Below, in pieces: positions 1 to 8,899 of a stretch of DNA of 64,000 bases. Within the stretch, counting starts at the first letter, position 1. The number at the start of each line of letters is the position of its first letter. The stretch covers positions 1 to 64,000 of the forward strand of contig CACOJS010000006.1 in NCBI GenBank assembly GCA_902627495.1, in the 5' to 3' direction. The stretch comes from Hydrogenophilales bacterium. Its GTDB lineage: Bacteria; Pseudomonadota; Gammaproteobacteria; Burkholderiales; Eutrophovitaceae. The notes under the pieces were generated by a model. That model did no database searches and was not told the DNA's origin. It saw only the letters and a list, made by a program, of their open reading frames with translations. Made by a program: the position numbers and the translations under genes.

Positions 1-1
1 T

Positions 2-52
2 AGTAAGAGGAAAACAGCTAGCAAGAAAAGATCAAGCGCTAGGAGGCGGTAA
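2..52 (+). CDS. C-terminal end of a Lys/Arg-rich basic protein (partial)
   Basis: The window opens inside a reading frame of 16 codons ending in TAA at 50-52. The visible residues are almost all Ser, Lys, Arg, Ala and Thr (SKRKTASKKRSSARRR), the composition of a histone H1-like or otherwise nucleic-acid-binding tail. The frame is the same as that of the SWIB gene starting 36 bases later, but it is separated from it by three in-frame stops. Betaproteobacterial SWIB proteins often carry a basic H1-like N-terminal extension, so the two may be related pieces. Only a fragment is visible, so identity is uncertain; it could equally be the tail of any basic protein. Confidence 0.4.
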   Translation, partial: SKRKTASKKRSSARRR

Positions 53-88
53 CCTATAACCCAACACCATTAGCAGTAGGGGAAAATA

Positions 89-355
89 ATGACAGAGAAA
101 AAACGTAAGCCTAATGCGGCTTTTATGAAACCGATGACTCCTGACGCTGCTTTAGGGGCGGTAGTGGGCAGCGATCCTTTACCGCGCACTGAGGTTACTA
201 AAAAGATTTGGGCCTATATTAAGGATAGAGATCTTCAGGACCCAAGTAATAAGCGTATGATTAATGCTGACGAAAAGCTTTTAGCTGTGTTTGACGGTAA
301 AAAGCAAGTGTCGATGTTCGAGATGACGAAGTTGATCTCTAATCATCTTAGCTGA
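89..355 (+). CDS. SWIB/MDM2-domain protein
   Basis: This 88-residue protein is essentially one SWIB domain. After a short basic start (residues 1-8) comes the NAAFMKPMTPDAALGAVVG segment, then the LPRTEVTKKIWAYIK helix, the DPSNKRMINAD turn and the QVSMFEMTKLISNHL end, all typical of bacterial and chlamydial SWIB proteins. Eukaryotic SWIB domains occur in chromatin remodelling complexes; bacterial members are thought to act with topoisomerase or nucleoid proteins, but their role is poorly defined. ATG at 89 follows a GGGGA stretch at about 78-82. Most bacterial relatives have a Lys/Ala-rich N-terminal arm that is missing here, while a basic tail ends just upstream. Confidence 0.9.
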   Translation: MTEKKRKPNAAFMKPMTPDAALGAVVGSDPLPRTEVTKKIWAYIKDRDLQDPSNKRMINADEKLLAVFDGKKQVSMFEMTKLISNHLS

Positions 356-410
356 GGGTAGTAACAATTAGTAGGGACTTTGATAGAGATAACTTAGTCC
401 CTACGACGGG

Positions 411-1673
411 TTGCATTTGAGGTCTTTAGTGGTAGATCGAGCACCATTGATGATGCCTTTTGGAGCAGTCAGGGCGAGTGCTGATCATGCGGGGGAGATA
501 GCATCCCCTCCGTATGACGTTCTGTCCCTTGATGATGCGAAAAACTTAGCGAAGGACAATAAAAACAGCTTTGTCAGAGTATCTAGACCAGAGGTTGATT
601 TTGAGAACGACGTAGATCCGTATTGTTCTAAGGTCTACGAGAGGGCTGCCACAAACTTTAAGGATCTGTTAAATCGCAGGGTACTCGTGGAAGATGTAAG
701 CCCTTCCTATTACATTTGGCAGATGAAGGTAGCTGGGGGTCAGCTTGTTGGAGTAGCTGGGGCCGTTTCTGTTGAGAGCTATGACCAGGGGTATGTAAAG
801 AAACATGAGTTGACCCGACCCATAAAAGAAAAAGATAGAGTCCAACATATTGAAGCTTTAGGTGCACATACAGGACCTGTGATGCTTGGCTATTACGATT
901 CTGAAAAAATTAGTCAAATAACCAGGATAGCTATGGGTGCAAGAAGTATTTATGACAATCTACAGCTTTGGGGTGTAACTCATTCTATATGGGGTCTAAC
1001 AGACCCCGGTTTAGTAAGCGAAATGACTAAAGCGTTTGGAGACTGTTCGCAACTCTATATTGCAGATGGCCATCATCGCACTGCAGCTGCTTCAGTACTA
1101 GCAAAAAAAAGAAGAGAATTAAAAAACGAAAGTTCTTCGTCTCAGTACTTTTTGGGGGTGGCAATTCCCATCAGTCAGCTACAAATACTTGCATACAATA
1201 GAGTAGTACGTGATCTCAATGGGTATACCGCAGACCAATTTTTAAGTAAGTTGTCACAAAAATTTGAAATAATACCGAAAAATAAAGATTTCATGCCTAA
1301 CCAGGCCATGACTTTTGGTCTATACATTAATGGCTCTTGGTACAAACTCAAGCTCCGCGATGCTCCTGTTTTGAGTTCATATCCAGAAGATGCTCTTGAT
1401 GTTAGCGTTTTATCGAATTTAATACTTAAACCTATACTGGGTATCTCGGACCCGCGGACAGACAACAGGGTTGATTTTATTGGAGGGATTGATAGCTGTG
1501 TGCAATTAATGCAAATGGTTGATAATGGCAAAATGGCTTGTGCTTTCTCTTTATTTCCAACCAAAATAGAGGATTTAATGTTAATTGCAGACTCAAATGG
1601 GCAAATGCCTCCTAAGTCAACATGGTTTGAGCCCAAACTAGTAGATGGGCTTTTATCCATGAAGTTGGAATAA
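411..1673 (+). CDS. DUF1015 family protein
   Basis: The 420-residue product matches the DUF1015 family (putative HTH or kinase-like proteins of unknown function, about 400-420 residues). Recognisable are the N-terminal PFGAVRAS and ASPPYDVLS motifs (residues 16-40) and the ADGHHRTAAA motif near residue 220, the most conserved part of the family. The long frame begins with TTG at 411. Homologues usually start just before the PF motif, so ATG at 450 or 453 is a good alternative and no strong ribosome binding site decides it. In other bacteria the family often lies near serine-pathway dehydrogenases. Here it sits between the SWIB gene and a PhyH dioxygenase, which does not suggest a function. 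Confidence 0.85.
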   Translation: MHLRSLVVDRAPLMMPFGAVRASADHAGEIASPPYDVLSLDDAKNLAKDNKNSFVRVSRPEVDFENDVDPYCSKVYERAATNFKDLLNRRVLVEDVSPSYYIWQMKVAGGQLVGVAGAVSVESYDQGYVKKHELTRPIKEKDRVQHIEALGAHTGPVMLGYYDSEKISQITRIAMGARSIYDNLQLWGVTHSIWGLTDPGLVSEMTKAFGDCSQLYIADGHHRTAAASVLAKKRRELKNESSSSQYFLGVAIPISQLQILAYNRVVRDLNGYTADQFLSKLSQKFEIIPKNKDFMPNQAMTFGLYINGSWYKLKLRDAPVLSSYPEDALDVSVLSNLILKPILGISDPRTDNRVDFIGGIDSCVQLMQMVDNGKMACAFSLFPTKIEDLMLIADSNGQMPPKSTWFEPKLVDGLLSMKLE

Positions 1674-1716
1674 TTGATTAATATTGATGGTCTACATTAA
1701 TTTAGAAATTAATCAA
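1674..1716. promoter_or_regulatory. Nested inverted repeats upstream of a PhyH gene
   Basis: A 9-base arm TTGATTAAT at 1674-1682 is matched by its reverse complement ATTAATCAA at 1708-1716. Inside the right half lies a second perfect dyad, ATTAATTT-AG-AAATTAAT, at 1696-1713. The block fills the gap between DUF1015 and the GTG start at 1728. It could be an operator for the dioxygenase gene or a weak AT-rich hairpin; no T-run follows, so a terminator is unlikely. Confidence 0.3.
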
Positions 1717-1727
1717 GAAAGACTTTT

Positions 1728-2483
1728 GTGGAAGCCTTCAAAATAGATAAAAAACAGTTCGACGAATTGGGGTTCTTAGTCTGTCGCCAGGCTGCAAGTT
1801 CATCAACAACTTCGTACATGAAGACAATTGCGACCCATCATTTGGAGAATAGAACTCCCCCTTTTGAGTTGGAGGCCGATGTTGGCTACCCTGGAGCCCC
1901 AGAGACATCGTCCAAAGTAGGTGGGGGAACAATTCGTCGCCTACTACAAGCCTATAATAGAGATCCTGTGTTTTCTAGCTGGGCACATTCGGAGAGGGTA
2001 AGGAGCATTCTAGGTATCTTATTAGAGACAGATGCCTTCATGCTCTCACGTGTACATCATAACTGTATTATGACTAAACAGCCCCTATTTTCGAGTGAGA
2101 CAGGATGGCATCGGGATATTCGATACTGGGCATTTCACAATACAGAGTTAATTTCAGTATGGTTAGCCTTGGGCAAGGAACATGCTGAAAATGGAGGTTT
2201 AAAAATCATCCCCGGGTCACACAAGATGACGTTCAACAAGGGGTCTTTCGATGAAAAAGATTTTTTTAGAAGTCAGTACGGTGGTAATCTTTTAGATAGA
2301 ACTGTTGAGGTTTCATTGAATCAAGGCGACTTACTAGTCTTTCATTCTAGGACACTGCATTCAGCGGGGTGGAATAGAACATCCTCAGCTAAATGGTCCT
2401 TAGTGTTCACTTATTATCATCCTTTGAACTTCCCCGTCGCAGGAACCAGGTCGGCAAGTATTGATCCGGTAATAATCGGTTGA
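1728..2483 (+). CDS. Phytanoyl-CoA dioxygenase (PhyH) family protein
   Basis: A 251-residue Fe(II)/2-oxoglutarate-dependent dioxygenase of the PhyH family. The iron-binding facial triad is visible: HRD of GWHRDIRYWAF (about residue 128) and the distal His in HSRTLHSAGWNR (about residue 207). The 2-oxoglutarate-binding basic residue is probably the Arg of WNRTSS. Between them is the PGSH motif typical of the family. Translation appears to start with GTG at 1728, only 11 bases after the inverted repeat. The substrate cannot be read from sequence; relatives hydroxylate CoA-thioesters, ectoine, or small amino-acid-like molecules. It ends 9 bases before the convergent arsC-like gene. Confidence 0.85.
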   Translation: MEAFKIDKKQFDELGFLVCRQAASSSTTSYMKTIATHHLENRTPPFELEADVGYPGAPETSSKVGGGTIRRLLQAYNRDPVFSSWAHSERVRSILGILLETDAFMLSRVHHNCIMTKQPLFSSETGWHRDIRYWAFHNTELISVWLALGKEHAENGGLKIIPGSHKMTFNKGSFDEKDFFRSQYGGNLLDRTVEVSLNQGDLLVFHSRTLHSAGWNRTSSAKWSLVFTYYHPLNFPVAGTRSASIDPVIIG

Positions 2484-2492
2484 AAGTTTGGG

Positions 2493-2867
2493 TTACTTGG
2501 GGATTACAATTTTCTGGAGTAACTCTAAAACCTTTTCAGGAGGGCGAGCTAGCACTGCTTGCTCGCCAAGGATTATTATCGGTCTTTCGATAAGAATAGG
2601 ATGTTGAGATAATATTTCAACCCATTGGTGATTATCATAAGACTTTGCTTTGAAATTTTCTTTAAAGAGGTCTTCATTCTTTCTGATAATATCCAGAGGT
2701 TCTTTATTTAATTTTTGTAAGATTTGCGTAATCTGTTTTGCGGTGGGAGGTTTTTTTAAATACTCTATAACTTCTGGCGTAATACCATTTTCTTTTAAAA
2801 TAGCTAAAGCTTTTCGGCTTTTTGAGCACCGCGGGTTATGTAAAATTACTACCTCTTTAGAAATCAT
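2493..2867 (-). CDS. ArsC-family reductase (glutaredoxin-type arsenate reductase or YfgD-like)
   Basis: The 124-residue protein has the ArsC fold signature HNPRCSKSRKALAIL at residues 10-24, with the catalytic Cys in RCSKS, and the LIERPIIILG segment near residue 95, where Arg contacts the oxyanion in ArsC. Length and motif order fit glutaredoxin-dependent arsenate reductases and the YfgD group. There is no arsB, arsR or acr3 nearby, so a dedicated arsenic operon is not supported. The gene lies 17 bases downstream of pepN on the same strand and is probably cotranscribed with it. Confidence 0.85.
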   Translation of the reverse strand: MISKEVVILHNPRCSKSRKALAILKENGITPEVIEYLKKPPTAKQITQILQKLNKEPLDIIRKNEDLFKENFKAKSYDNHQWVEILSQHPILIERPIIILGEQAVLARPPEKVLELLQKIVIPK

Positions 2868-2884
2868 GTTTTAAATATAACCTA

Positions 2885-5521
2885 TCATTTATCCAGTGTT
2901 TTTGAGACTATTTCTCGAGTGTCTTTTGATAAAGACGAACTGTTATATATCAACATCAAGGCATCTTTTGCTAAAGACCACCTCTCGGCATTGAGCCTTT
3001 GACACCTATCAAATCCTCGGCTAATTCTGGCAGCCACTTGTGGATTGATAGAATCTAAGATGATAATTTGCTCCGCTAGAAACTTGTATCCAAGGCCATT
3101 CTTATTATGGAATTGCAGGTGATTGACGCTGAAAGTCCTAAGTAGTGAGTAAACTTTGTTAGGGTTAGTGTAGTCGAACGCCTCATGCTGGGTAAGTAAC
3201 TTTACTATGGCAAGAGTTTCTGGAGAACGGGATGCCGCTTGCACCGATAGCCATTTATCGACTGCCGATGGTTCTTGATTCCACCTGTCGTAGAAAATTT
3301 TCAAGGCCCAATTTTTTTTGTCACAGTCAGTATTAACCATCGCAGAAAGGGATGCAATAGTATCTGTCATATTATCTGAGTTTTTAAATTGATCTATGCA
3401 AATAGACTGAATACTGTGCTCACCTAATTCCATTAGATATTGTAAGCATATATTCTTAAGGGATCTTCGACCGGTTGCGGCTGGATCAGGTTTATATGGC
3501 TCAATGGCTGAGTTTGACTTATAAATTTCAAGTATTGAATTTTTATACATCTTTGCTATTTTCTTTATCAGGCTTACCCTTGATAGATTGAGGTTTTCAG
3601 GGTCCACTGTACTCATCTTCTCTGCTAGAAATAGCTCAGAAGGAAGTGAAATCACTTCAGCGGTAAATGCAGGGTCTTGCCTGCTGTTAGCTAAAATATT
3701 TTCAATAGCATTTAAAAAATGCTCTGGGTATTTCTGTGACAAGCCAGATTTTATTCTTTCTGCGTTATCAAGAATTACTTTGGTGGCTAATATCTGACTA
3801 GCTTCCCATCTGTTAAACGTATCAGTATCATGAGACATTTGATGGGTTAACGCATTCGCGTCATAGGGAAATTGAAGAGATACCGGTGCTGAGAAATTTC
3901 GCAGTAGAGATAGAGTCGGCTTTACAGGGATATTTTTGAAGGTGAATATCTCCTTCTTTTTTTTCATAGCTAAGATATGAGTTGTTTTTACCTCATTTTG
4001 GTCAATTAATGAGGTATTAAGGTCGTTGCCTTCAGGATCAATCAACCCCACTGCGATTGGGATATGAAAAGGCGTATGAGTACTAAAATCGTACCCTGGC
4101 AAAGACTGCTCTAGCTTGATTTCAAAGGTCTTGGAGATGGGGTCGTATTCGCTTTCAGCAGAAACTACGGGTGTTCCGGGTCTGTCATACCAAAGCTTAA
4201 ATTGTGTCAGATCACTCCCGCAAGCATCTGCGATTGAGTCCACGAAGTCATCCGTGGTAACCGCACAACCATCATGTCTTTTAAAGTATAAGTCCATGCC
4301 CTTACGGAAGTTTTCTACTCCCACTAAAGTATGAAGCATCCGGACTAATTCAGCCCCTTTCTCATAAACTGTTGCCGTGTAAAAATTATTAATCTCGAAG
4401 TATGATTTTGGACGAACTGCATGCGCCATCGGACTGGCATCTTCCGGAAACTGTACCGCACGGAGATTACGAACTTCCTGGATTCGTTGAGTTGCTCTGG
4501 AATATCGGTCTGCCCCATATTCCTGATCTCGAAAAACTGTCAATCCTTCTTTTAGTGAAAGTTGAAACCAGTCCCTACAGGTAACCCGATTACCTGTCCA
4601 ATTATGGAAATACTCATGGGCAATGACGCGGTCAATGAACATATAATCTCGATCAGTTGAGAGGTCAGGCTCTGCCAGAATATATTTTGAATTGAAGATA
4701 TTTAACCCTTTGTTCTCCATGGCCCCCATATTGAAATCTTCAACAGCTACTATTGAGTATTGGTCTAAATCTACCTCTAGCCCAAACTTCTCTTCATCCC
4801 ACTTCATTGCAGTTTTAAGGGCTGACATGGCAAATTTACATTGTTTAGTTCGCCCTGACTCTACATAAATTTTCAGGGAAATACGCCTGCCTGACATTGT
4901 TGTAAAATTATCCTGGATTTTTGACAAATTAGCGGCAACCATGGCAAAAAGGTAGCATGGCTTTGGGAAAGGATCCTCCCAGGTTGCCCAATGAGTTCGT
5001 CCTACTTGACCAGTGCCTACTAAGTTTCCATTCGACAAGAGAACAGGAAAGTGCTCACGGTCTGCTGAAATAGTTGTTACAAATTGAGCCATCACGTCTG
5101 GTCGATCTAGAAAAAAAGTTATCCGCCTGAAGCCTTCAGCCTCGCATTGAGTGAAATAACCCCTCTTGGAAAAGTATAAGCCGGATAGGGTTGAATTATG
5201 TCTTGGGTCTATTTCTACTAAAGTTTCTAGAATACAGCTTTCAGGTACATTAAATATTGTTAATTCATCATTCTCATAGTTATAGGCGTCTTCCCCAAGC
5301 TGAGAGCCTCCAAGATAGATTTCTTTTAATATTAAACTGACGCCATTAAGAACTAAGCGACTATTTTCTTTGGAAAAAAACTTATTCACAGAAAATTCTA
5401 ATTTTGATCTGACGAGGGTCTTTTCTGCGTGAATTTCTATATTTAAACTGACTTTTTTGATAAAAAAGCGAGGTGGTTGGTAATCCTTGAGGAGTGTAGG
5501 GGTTCTGTTAGATCTTGACAT
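2885..5521 (-). CDS. pepN: Aminopeptidase N, M1 family
   Basis: The 878-residue product is close to the 870 residues of E. coli PepN and is a cytosolic zinc metallo-aminopeptidase that removes N-terminal residues from peptides. Visible hallmarks are GAMENKGLN at residues 266-274 (recognition of the free amino terminus) and HEYFH at 302-306 followed by Glu in SLKEG at about 325, together the HEXXH-X18-E zinc site. The C-terminal half matches the all-helical PepN domain. It is divergent from the second PhyH gene, separated by about 110 bases, and is followed by the arsC-like gene. Confidence 0.95.
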   Translation of the reverse strand: MSRSNRTPTLLKDYQPPRFFIKKVSLNIEIHAEKTLVRSKLEFSVNKFFSKENSRLVLNGVSLILKEIYLGGSQLGEDAYNYENDELTIFNVPESCILETLVEIDPRHNSTLSGLYFSKRGYFTQCEAEGFRRITFFLDRPDVMAQFVTTISADREHFPVLLSNGNLVGTGQVGRTHWATWEDPFPKPCYLFAMVAANLSKIQDNFTTMSGRRISLKIYVESGRTKQCKFAMSALKTAMKWDEEKFGLEVDLDQYSIVAVEDFNMGAMENKGLNIFNSKYILAEPDLSTDRDYMFIDRVIAHEYFHNWTGNRVTCRDWFQLSLKEGLTVFRDQEYGADRYSRATQRIQEVRNLRAVQFPEDASPMAHAVRPKSYFEINNFYTATVYEKGAELVRMLHTLVGVENFRKGMDLYFKRHDGCAVTTDDFVDSIADACGSDLTQFKLWYDRPGTPVVSAESEYDPISKTFEIKLEQSLPGYDFSTHTPFHIPIAVGLIDPEGNDLNTSLIDQNEVKTTHILAMKKKKEIFTFKNIPVKPTLSLLRNFSAPVSLQFPYDANALTHQMSHDTDTFNRWEASQILATKVILDNAERIKSGLSQKYPEHFLNAIENILANSRQDPAFTAEVISLPSELFLAEKMSTVDPENLNLSRVSLIKKIAKMYKNSILEIYKSNSAIEPYKPDPAATGRRSLKNICLQYLMELGEHSIQSICIDQFKNSDNMTDTIASLSAMVNTDCDKKNWALKIFYDRWNQEPSAVDKWLSVQAASRSPETLAIVKLLTQHEAFDYTNPNKVYSLLRTFSVNHLQFHNKNGLGYKFLAEQIIILDSINPQVAARISRGFDRCQRLNAERWSLAKDALMLIYNSSSLSKDTREIVSKTLDK

Positions 5522-5634
5522 AATTCAGTTCTGTTATTTTTATATTGTACGTGGTTGCTCGGGACCTATTTTATAACTAAAATATGAGTTGTTGCCAAAC
5601 AAACAGATTTTAAGATCTTGTGGAGAGTAGACGT

Positions 5635-6459
5635 ATGAAGCTTACTGACAAACAAATAAAGACGTTTGATGAGGATGGGTACCTCCTTTTTCCAGAATTG
5701 TTTTCCGAGGAGGAAGTGGGTAGTTTGAATGCTGAGGTTCCGGGTTTGTACAAACAGCATCGAAAAGAAAATGTTAGGGAAAAAAGCGGAGAGGTACGAA
5801 CTAATTTTGGAGCCCATTTGTACAATACGACTTTTGCCAAATTAGCTAGGCATCCTCGATTAGTGGAACCGGTGATGCACATTTTGAAAGAGCAAGTTTA
5901 TATGCATCAATTTAAAATTAACGGCAAGGCGGCTTTTACGGGAGATGTTTGGCAGTGGCATCAAGATTTCGCTACTTGGCATAATGATGATGGGATGCCA
6001 GATGCAAGGGCGATGAATATCGCCATATTTTTGGATGAAGTAAACGAATTTAATGGCCCGTTGATGTTTATTCCGGGTAGTCATAAGAAGGGTGTCTTAG
6101 GGGCTTTCCATGATACGGTTACTACTACTTACCCTCTTTGGTGTTGTGATGAGGATACAGTAAAAAAACTCATAGATCGTGGTGGTATAGTGGCGCCAAA
6201 AGGGAAAGCTGGGACTGTGTTGGTTTTTCACGGCTGTATGGTGCATTCATCGAGCAGTAATTTGTCTCCGTGGAGCAGACGTTCGGTTTATCTTAGTTTG
6301 AACGCCGTTTCAAACTATATTCGTAAGCCGACCCGTCCTGAATTTAAGGCACATATGGACTTTACTCCCATACGCTGTTTGGGGGATGACTGTCTATTGG
6401 ATAGTAGTGTTGAGGTACCGCTACCATGGGCAGAGAATCCGGAAATCGCGATAGCCTAG
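5635..6459 (+). CDS. Phytanoyl-CoA dioxygenase (PhyH) family protein
   Basis: An Fe(II)/2-oxoglutarate dioxygenase of about 274 residues, related to ectoine hydroxylase-like PhyH enzymes. It begins with the typical DEDGYLLFPELFSEEEV segment. WHQDFATWHNDDGMP supplies the His-X-Asp metal ligands, and HGCMVHSSSSNLSPWSRRS supplies the distal His and the 2-oxoglutarate Arg. I chose ATG at 5635, which has GGAGAG at 5622-5627 at good spacing; a GTG at 5620 in the same frame overlaps that site. The next gene starts 12 bases after its stop, suggesting that the dioxygenase and the SAF-domain oxidoreductase act in one pathway. Substrate is unknown. Confidence 0.87.
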   Translation: MKLTDKQIKTFDEDGYLLFPELFSEEEVGSLNAEVPGLYKQHRKENVREKSGEVRTNFGAHLYNTTFAKLARHPRLVEPVMHILKEQVYMHQFKINGKAAFTGDVWQWHQDFATWHNDDGMPDARAMNIAIFLDEVNEFNGPLMFIPGSHKKGVLGAFHDTVTTTYPLWCCDEDTVKKLIDRGGIVAPKGKAGTVLVFHGCMVHSSSSNLSPWSRRSVYLSLNAVSNYIRKPTRPEFKAHMDFTPIRCLGDDCLLDSSVEVPLPWAENPEIAIA

Positions 6460-6471
6460 AATCATACTCAG

Positions 6472-7809
6472 ATGAATCTATTTACTAAATTAAAGGCTCT
6501 GGAGGAAAATAGAAGGCCTATTCGGATTGGTTTGATAGGAGCTGGCAAATTTGCCTCCATGTATTTAGCACAAATTCCCAAGACTCCTGGCGTGCATTTG
6601 GTTGGAATAGCTGACCTGTCCCCAGGTAATGCACGGGAAAACTTAGGTCGAGTAGGATGGGATTCAGAGCGGTTTAATGCCAAGTCATTAGATGAGGCAT
6701 TTTCTCAAAGCATTACCTATGTGAGCGATAATTGGGAGGCGTTAGTTCAGCACCCAAAAATAGATATAATTATTGAGGCTACCGGTAGTCCCATGGCAGC
6801 CGTCTCTCATGCGTTGTTGGCAATAGAACATGGAAAAGACATTGTTATGGTCACAGTCGAAGCGGATGTGTTCTGCGGACCGTATTTGAGGCAAAAAGCA
6901 GATGCAGCTGGTGTGGTCTATAGCTTGGCATATGGTGATCAACCGGCACTGATTTGCGAGTTGGTGGACTGGGCTAGAGCCTCTGGTTTTGCTGTTAAGG
7001 CTGCTGGAAGAGGTCACAAATGGTTGCCAAAGTATAAGCAATCTACTCCAGATACAGTTTGGGATTACTGGGGCATTACTGAGGAAAATGCAAAGCTGGG
7101 TGGATTGAACCCTAAAATGTTTAATTCTTTTTTGGACGGTTCTAAGCCTGCCATAGAGAGCACAGCAGTGTGTAATGCTACTGGTTTGAAGCCAGCAATG
7201 GGTGGTTTAAATTTTCCTCCAGGTAGTGTGAATGACATTCCAAATTTGATGCGATTGACTAACGAAGGTGGCATATTGGCCCATGATGGTCAGGTGGAAG
7301 TGGTTTCATGTCTAAATAAGGATGGTACAGAAATACCGTACCATATTCGTCAGGGAGTTTGGGTGGTTTTTGATGGTGAGACTGAATATGTTAAGAGATG
7401 TTTTGGCGAATATCAGACCCTGACAGATTCGTCCGGCCGTTATGGATGTATGTATAAAAGATGGCATCTCATCGGGCTAGAAGTTGGTATTTCAGTAGCG
7501 TCAATTGGGCTTAGACGGGAACCAACAGGTTGTCCTACGGTTTTTACTGCTGATGTGGTGGCGGAGGCTAAGCGCGATTTGGCAGAAGGAGAAATCTTAG
7601 ATGGGGAAGGCGGATATACGGTTGTCGGGCAACTCATGCCTGCGGGACATTCCATAACAACAGACGCCTTACCGTTGGGCCTCGCTTATGGTTGGAGGAT
7701 AAATAAACCGATTCGTTCTGGAGAAGTCGTCTGTTGGAGCGATGTATCGGTAGATGAAAATAACGTTGCTGTTAAGTGTCGAAAAGAAATGGAAAAGTCC
7801 TTCGGGTGA
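6472..7809 (+). CDS. NAD(P)-binding oxidoreductase with C-terminal SAF domain (COG4091-like)
   Basis: The 445-residue protein has an N-terminal Rossmann fold (IGLIGAGKFASMYL, residues 20-33) of the homoserine-dehydrogenase NAD-binding type, a middle catalytic-like region, and a C-terminal SAF domain (about residues 370-430, around RDLAEGEILDGEGGYTVVG). This architecture is that of the predicted homoserine-dehydrogenase-like family with SAF domain. Members occur in catabolic clusters for branched sugars and related compounds, but the reaction is not settled. Its 12-base spacing from the PhyH gene implies cotranscription. I do not assign true homoserine dehydrogenase because aspartate-pathway genes are absent here. 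Confidence 0.85.
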   Translation: MNLFTKLKALEENRRPIRIGLIGAGKFASMYLAQIPKTPGVHLVGIADLSPGNARENLGRVGWDSERFNAKSLDEAFSQSITYVSDNWEALVQHPKIDIIIEATGSPMAAVSHALLAIEHGKDIVMVTVEADVFCGPYLRQKADAAGVVYSLAYGDQPALICELVDWARASGFAVKAAGRGHKWLPKYKQSTPDTVWDYWGITEENAKLGGLNPKMFNSFLDGSKPAIESTAVCNATGLKPAMGGLNFPPGSVNDIPNLMRLTNEGGILAHDGQVEVVSCLNKDGTEIPYHIRQGVWVVFDGETEYVKRCFGEYQTLTDSSGRYGCMYKRWHLIGLEVGISVASIGLRREPTGCPTVFTADVVAEAKRDLAEGEILDGEGGYTVVGQLMPAGHSITTDALPLGLAYGWRINKPIRSGEVVCWSDVSVDENNVAVKCRKEMEKSFG

Positions 7810-7911
7810 CTGACTAGCTTGTGAGTATTTTATTATATAAGGCCCAATAAGATCTTAGCTTAGTACTTTTGTTGGCCCCGCCTTATGCTTTAGGAAAATG
7901 GAAAGATCAAA

Positions 7912-8898
7912 GTGTCTGTCGCAGACAAAATAAAGATTGATTTAGCTCTACCGGTAATTGGGGCACCGCTATTTATAATAAGTAACCCTGATTTGGTTGT
8001 AGCACAGTGTACCGCGGGACTCATAGGCTCATTTCCAGCATTGAATGCACGTCCTGCTGAAGAACTCTATGTATGGTTAGACAAGATAGAAACTCAAATT
8101 CAGAGCTACAGACAAAATAATCCAACAGCCAAGGTAGCTCCTTATGCCGTTAACCAGATTATTCATAAGTCTAATAAAAGACTAGATCATGATGTTGCAG
8201 CATGTGTAAAGCACAAAGTGCCAATAGTAATTACCAGTCTTAGTGAACCAAGTGATGTGGTGGCTAGTGTTCATGGTTATGGCGGACTAGTTTTTCATGA
8301 TGTAATATCAATTAGGCATGCTGAAAAAGCAATAGAGGCCGGAGTTGATGGACTTATACTAGTTGCAGCCGGGGCAGGTGGTCATGCTGGAACTCTTAGC
8401 CCCTTTGCCCTTGTTCGAGAAGTAAGGCGATTTTTCACGGGACCTGTAGCTTTGTCAGGGGCAATTACTGATGGAGCCGGGGTGTTGGCCTGCCAATCTA
8501 TGGGAGCGGACTTTGCATACATGGGAACTCGATTTATAGCGACTGAAGAGGCTCAGGCTGCACAGAAATACAAGAAAATGATCGTTGATAGTCAGGCGAC
8601 TGATATTCTATACACACCATTTTTTACCGGTGTTCACGGAAACTACCTAAAAAAAAGTATTACTGCAGCAGGGCTGAATTTGGATGACGTTCTTAGTGGA
8701 GATAAAAGTTTAATGGATTTTGGTGAGAAGAGAGAACGACTTAAGACATGGAAAGACATCTGGGGTGCTGGGCAAGGGGTGGGAAATATTAACGAAATAT
8801 TGTCGACAGCCCAGGTAGTTGAGATGTTAAGAATTGAGTATCGTAGAGCAATTGATAAGTTAGTGGACGATGAATTCAATCAGGTAGGTACCACCTAA
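7912..8898 (+). CDS. Nitronate monooxygenase family flavoprotein
   Basis: The 328-residue protein belongs to the nitronate monooxygenase (2-nitropropane dioxygenase) TIM-barrel family, FMN enzymes that oxidise alkyl nitronates. Characteristic parts are the N-terminal LPVIGAPLFIISNPDLV, the VAAGAGGHAGTLSPFALV segment (phosphate-binding Gly-rich turn with the catalytic His in GGHAG) and GADFAYMGTRFIAT towards the end. Start is GTG at 7912, with GGAAAG about 8 bases upstream. It is followed after one base by ettA, so the two may share a transcript although their functions look unrelated. Confidence 0.88.
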   Translation: MSVADKIKIDLALPVIGAPLFIISNPDLVVAQCTAGLIGSFPALNARPAEELYVWLDKIETQIQSYRQNNPTAKVAPYAVNQIIHKSNKRLDHDVAACVKHKVPIVITSLSEPSDVVASVHGYGGLVFHDVISIRHAEKAIEAGVDGLILVAAGAGGHAGTLSPFALVREVRRFFTGPVALSGAITDGAGVLACQSMGADFAYMGTRFIATEEAQAAQKYKKMIVDSQATDILYTPFFTGVHGNYLKKSITAAGLNLDDVLSGDKSLMDFGEKRERLKTWKDIWGAGQGVGNINEILSTAQVVEMLRIEYRRAIDKLVDDEFNQVGTT

Positions 8899-8899
8899 T

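Noticed and set aside
1175-1660. 161-codon minus-strand frame inside the DUF1015 gene
   Set aside because: Complete overlap with a gene of conserved motifs; no ribosome binding site or domain pattern.
7838-7886. Hairpin between the SAF-domain oxidoreductase and nitronate monooxygenase genes
   Set aside because: AAGGC and GCCTT can pair, but the stem is interrupted and the loop long; no T-run follows.
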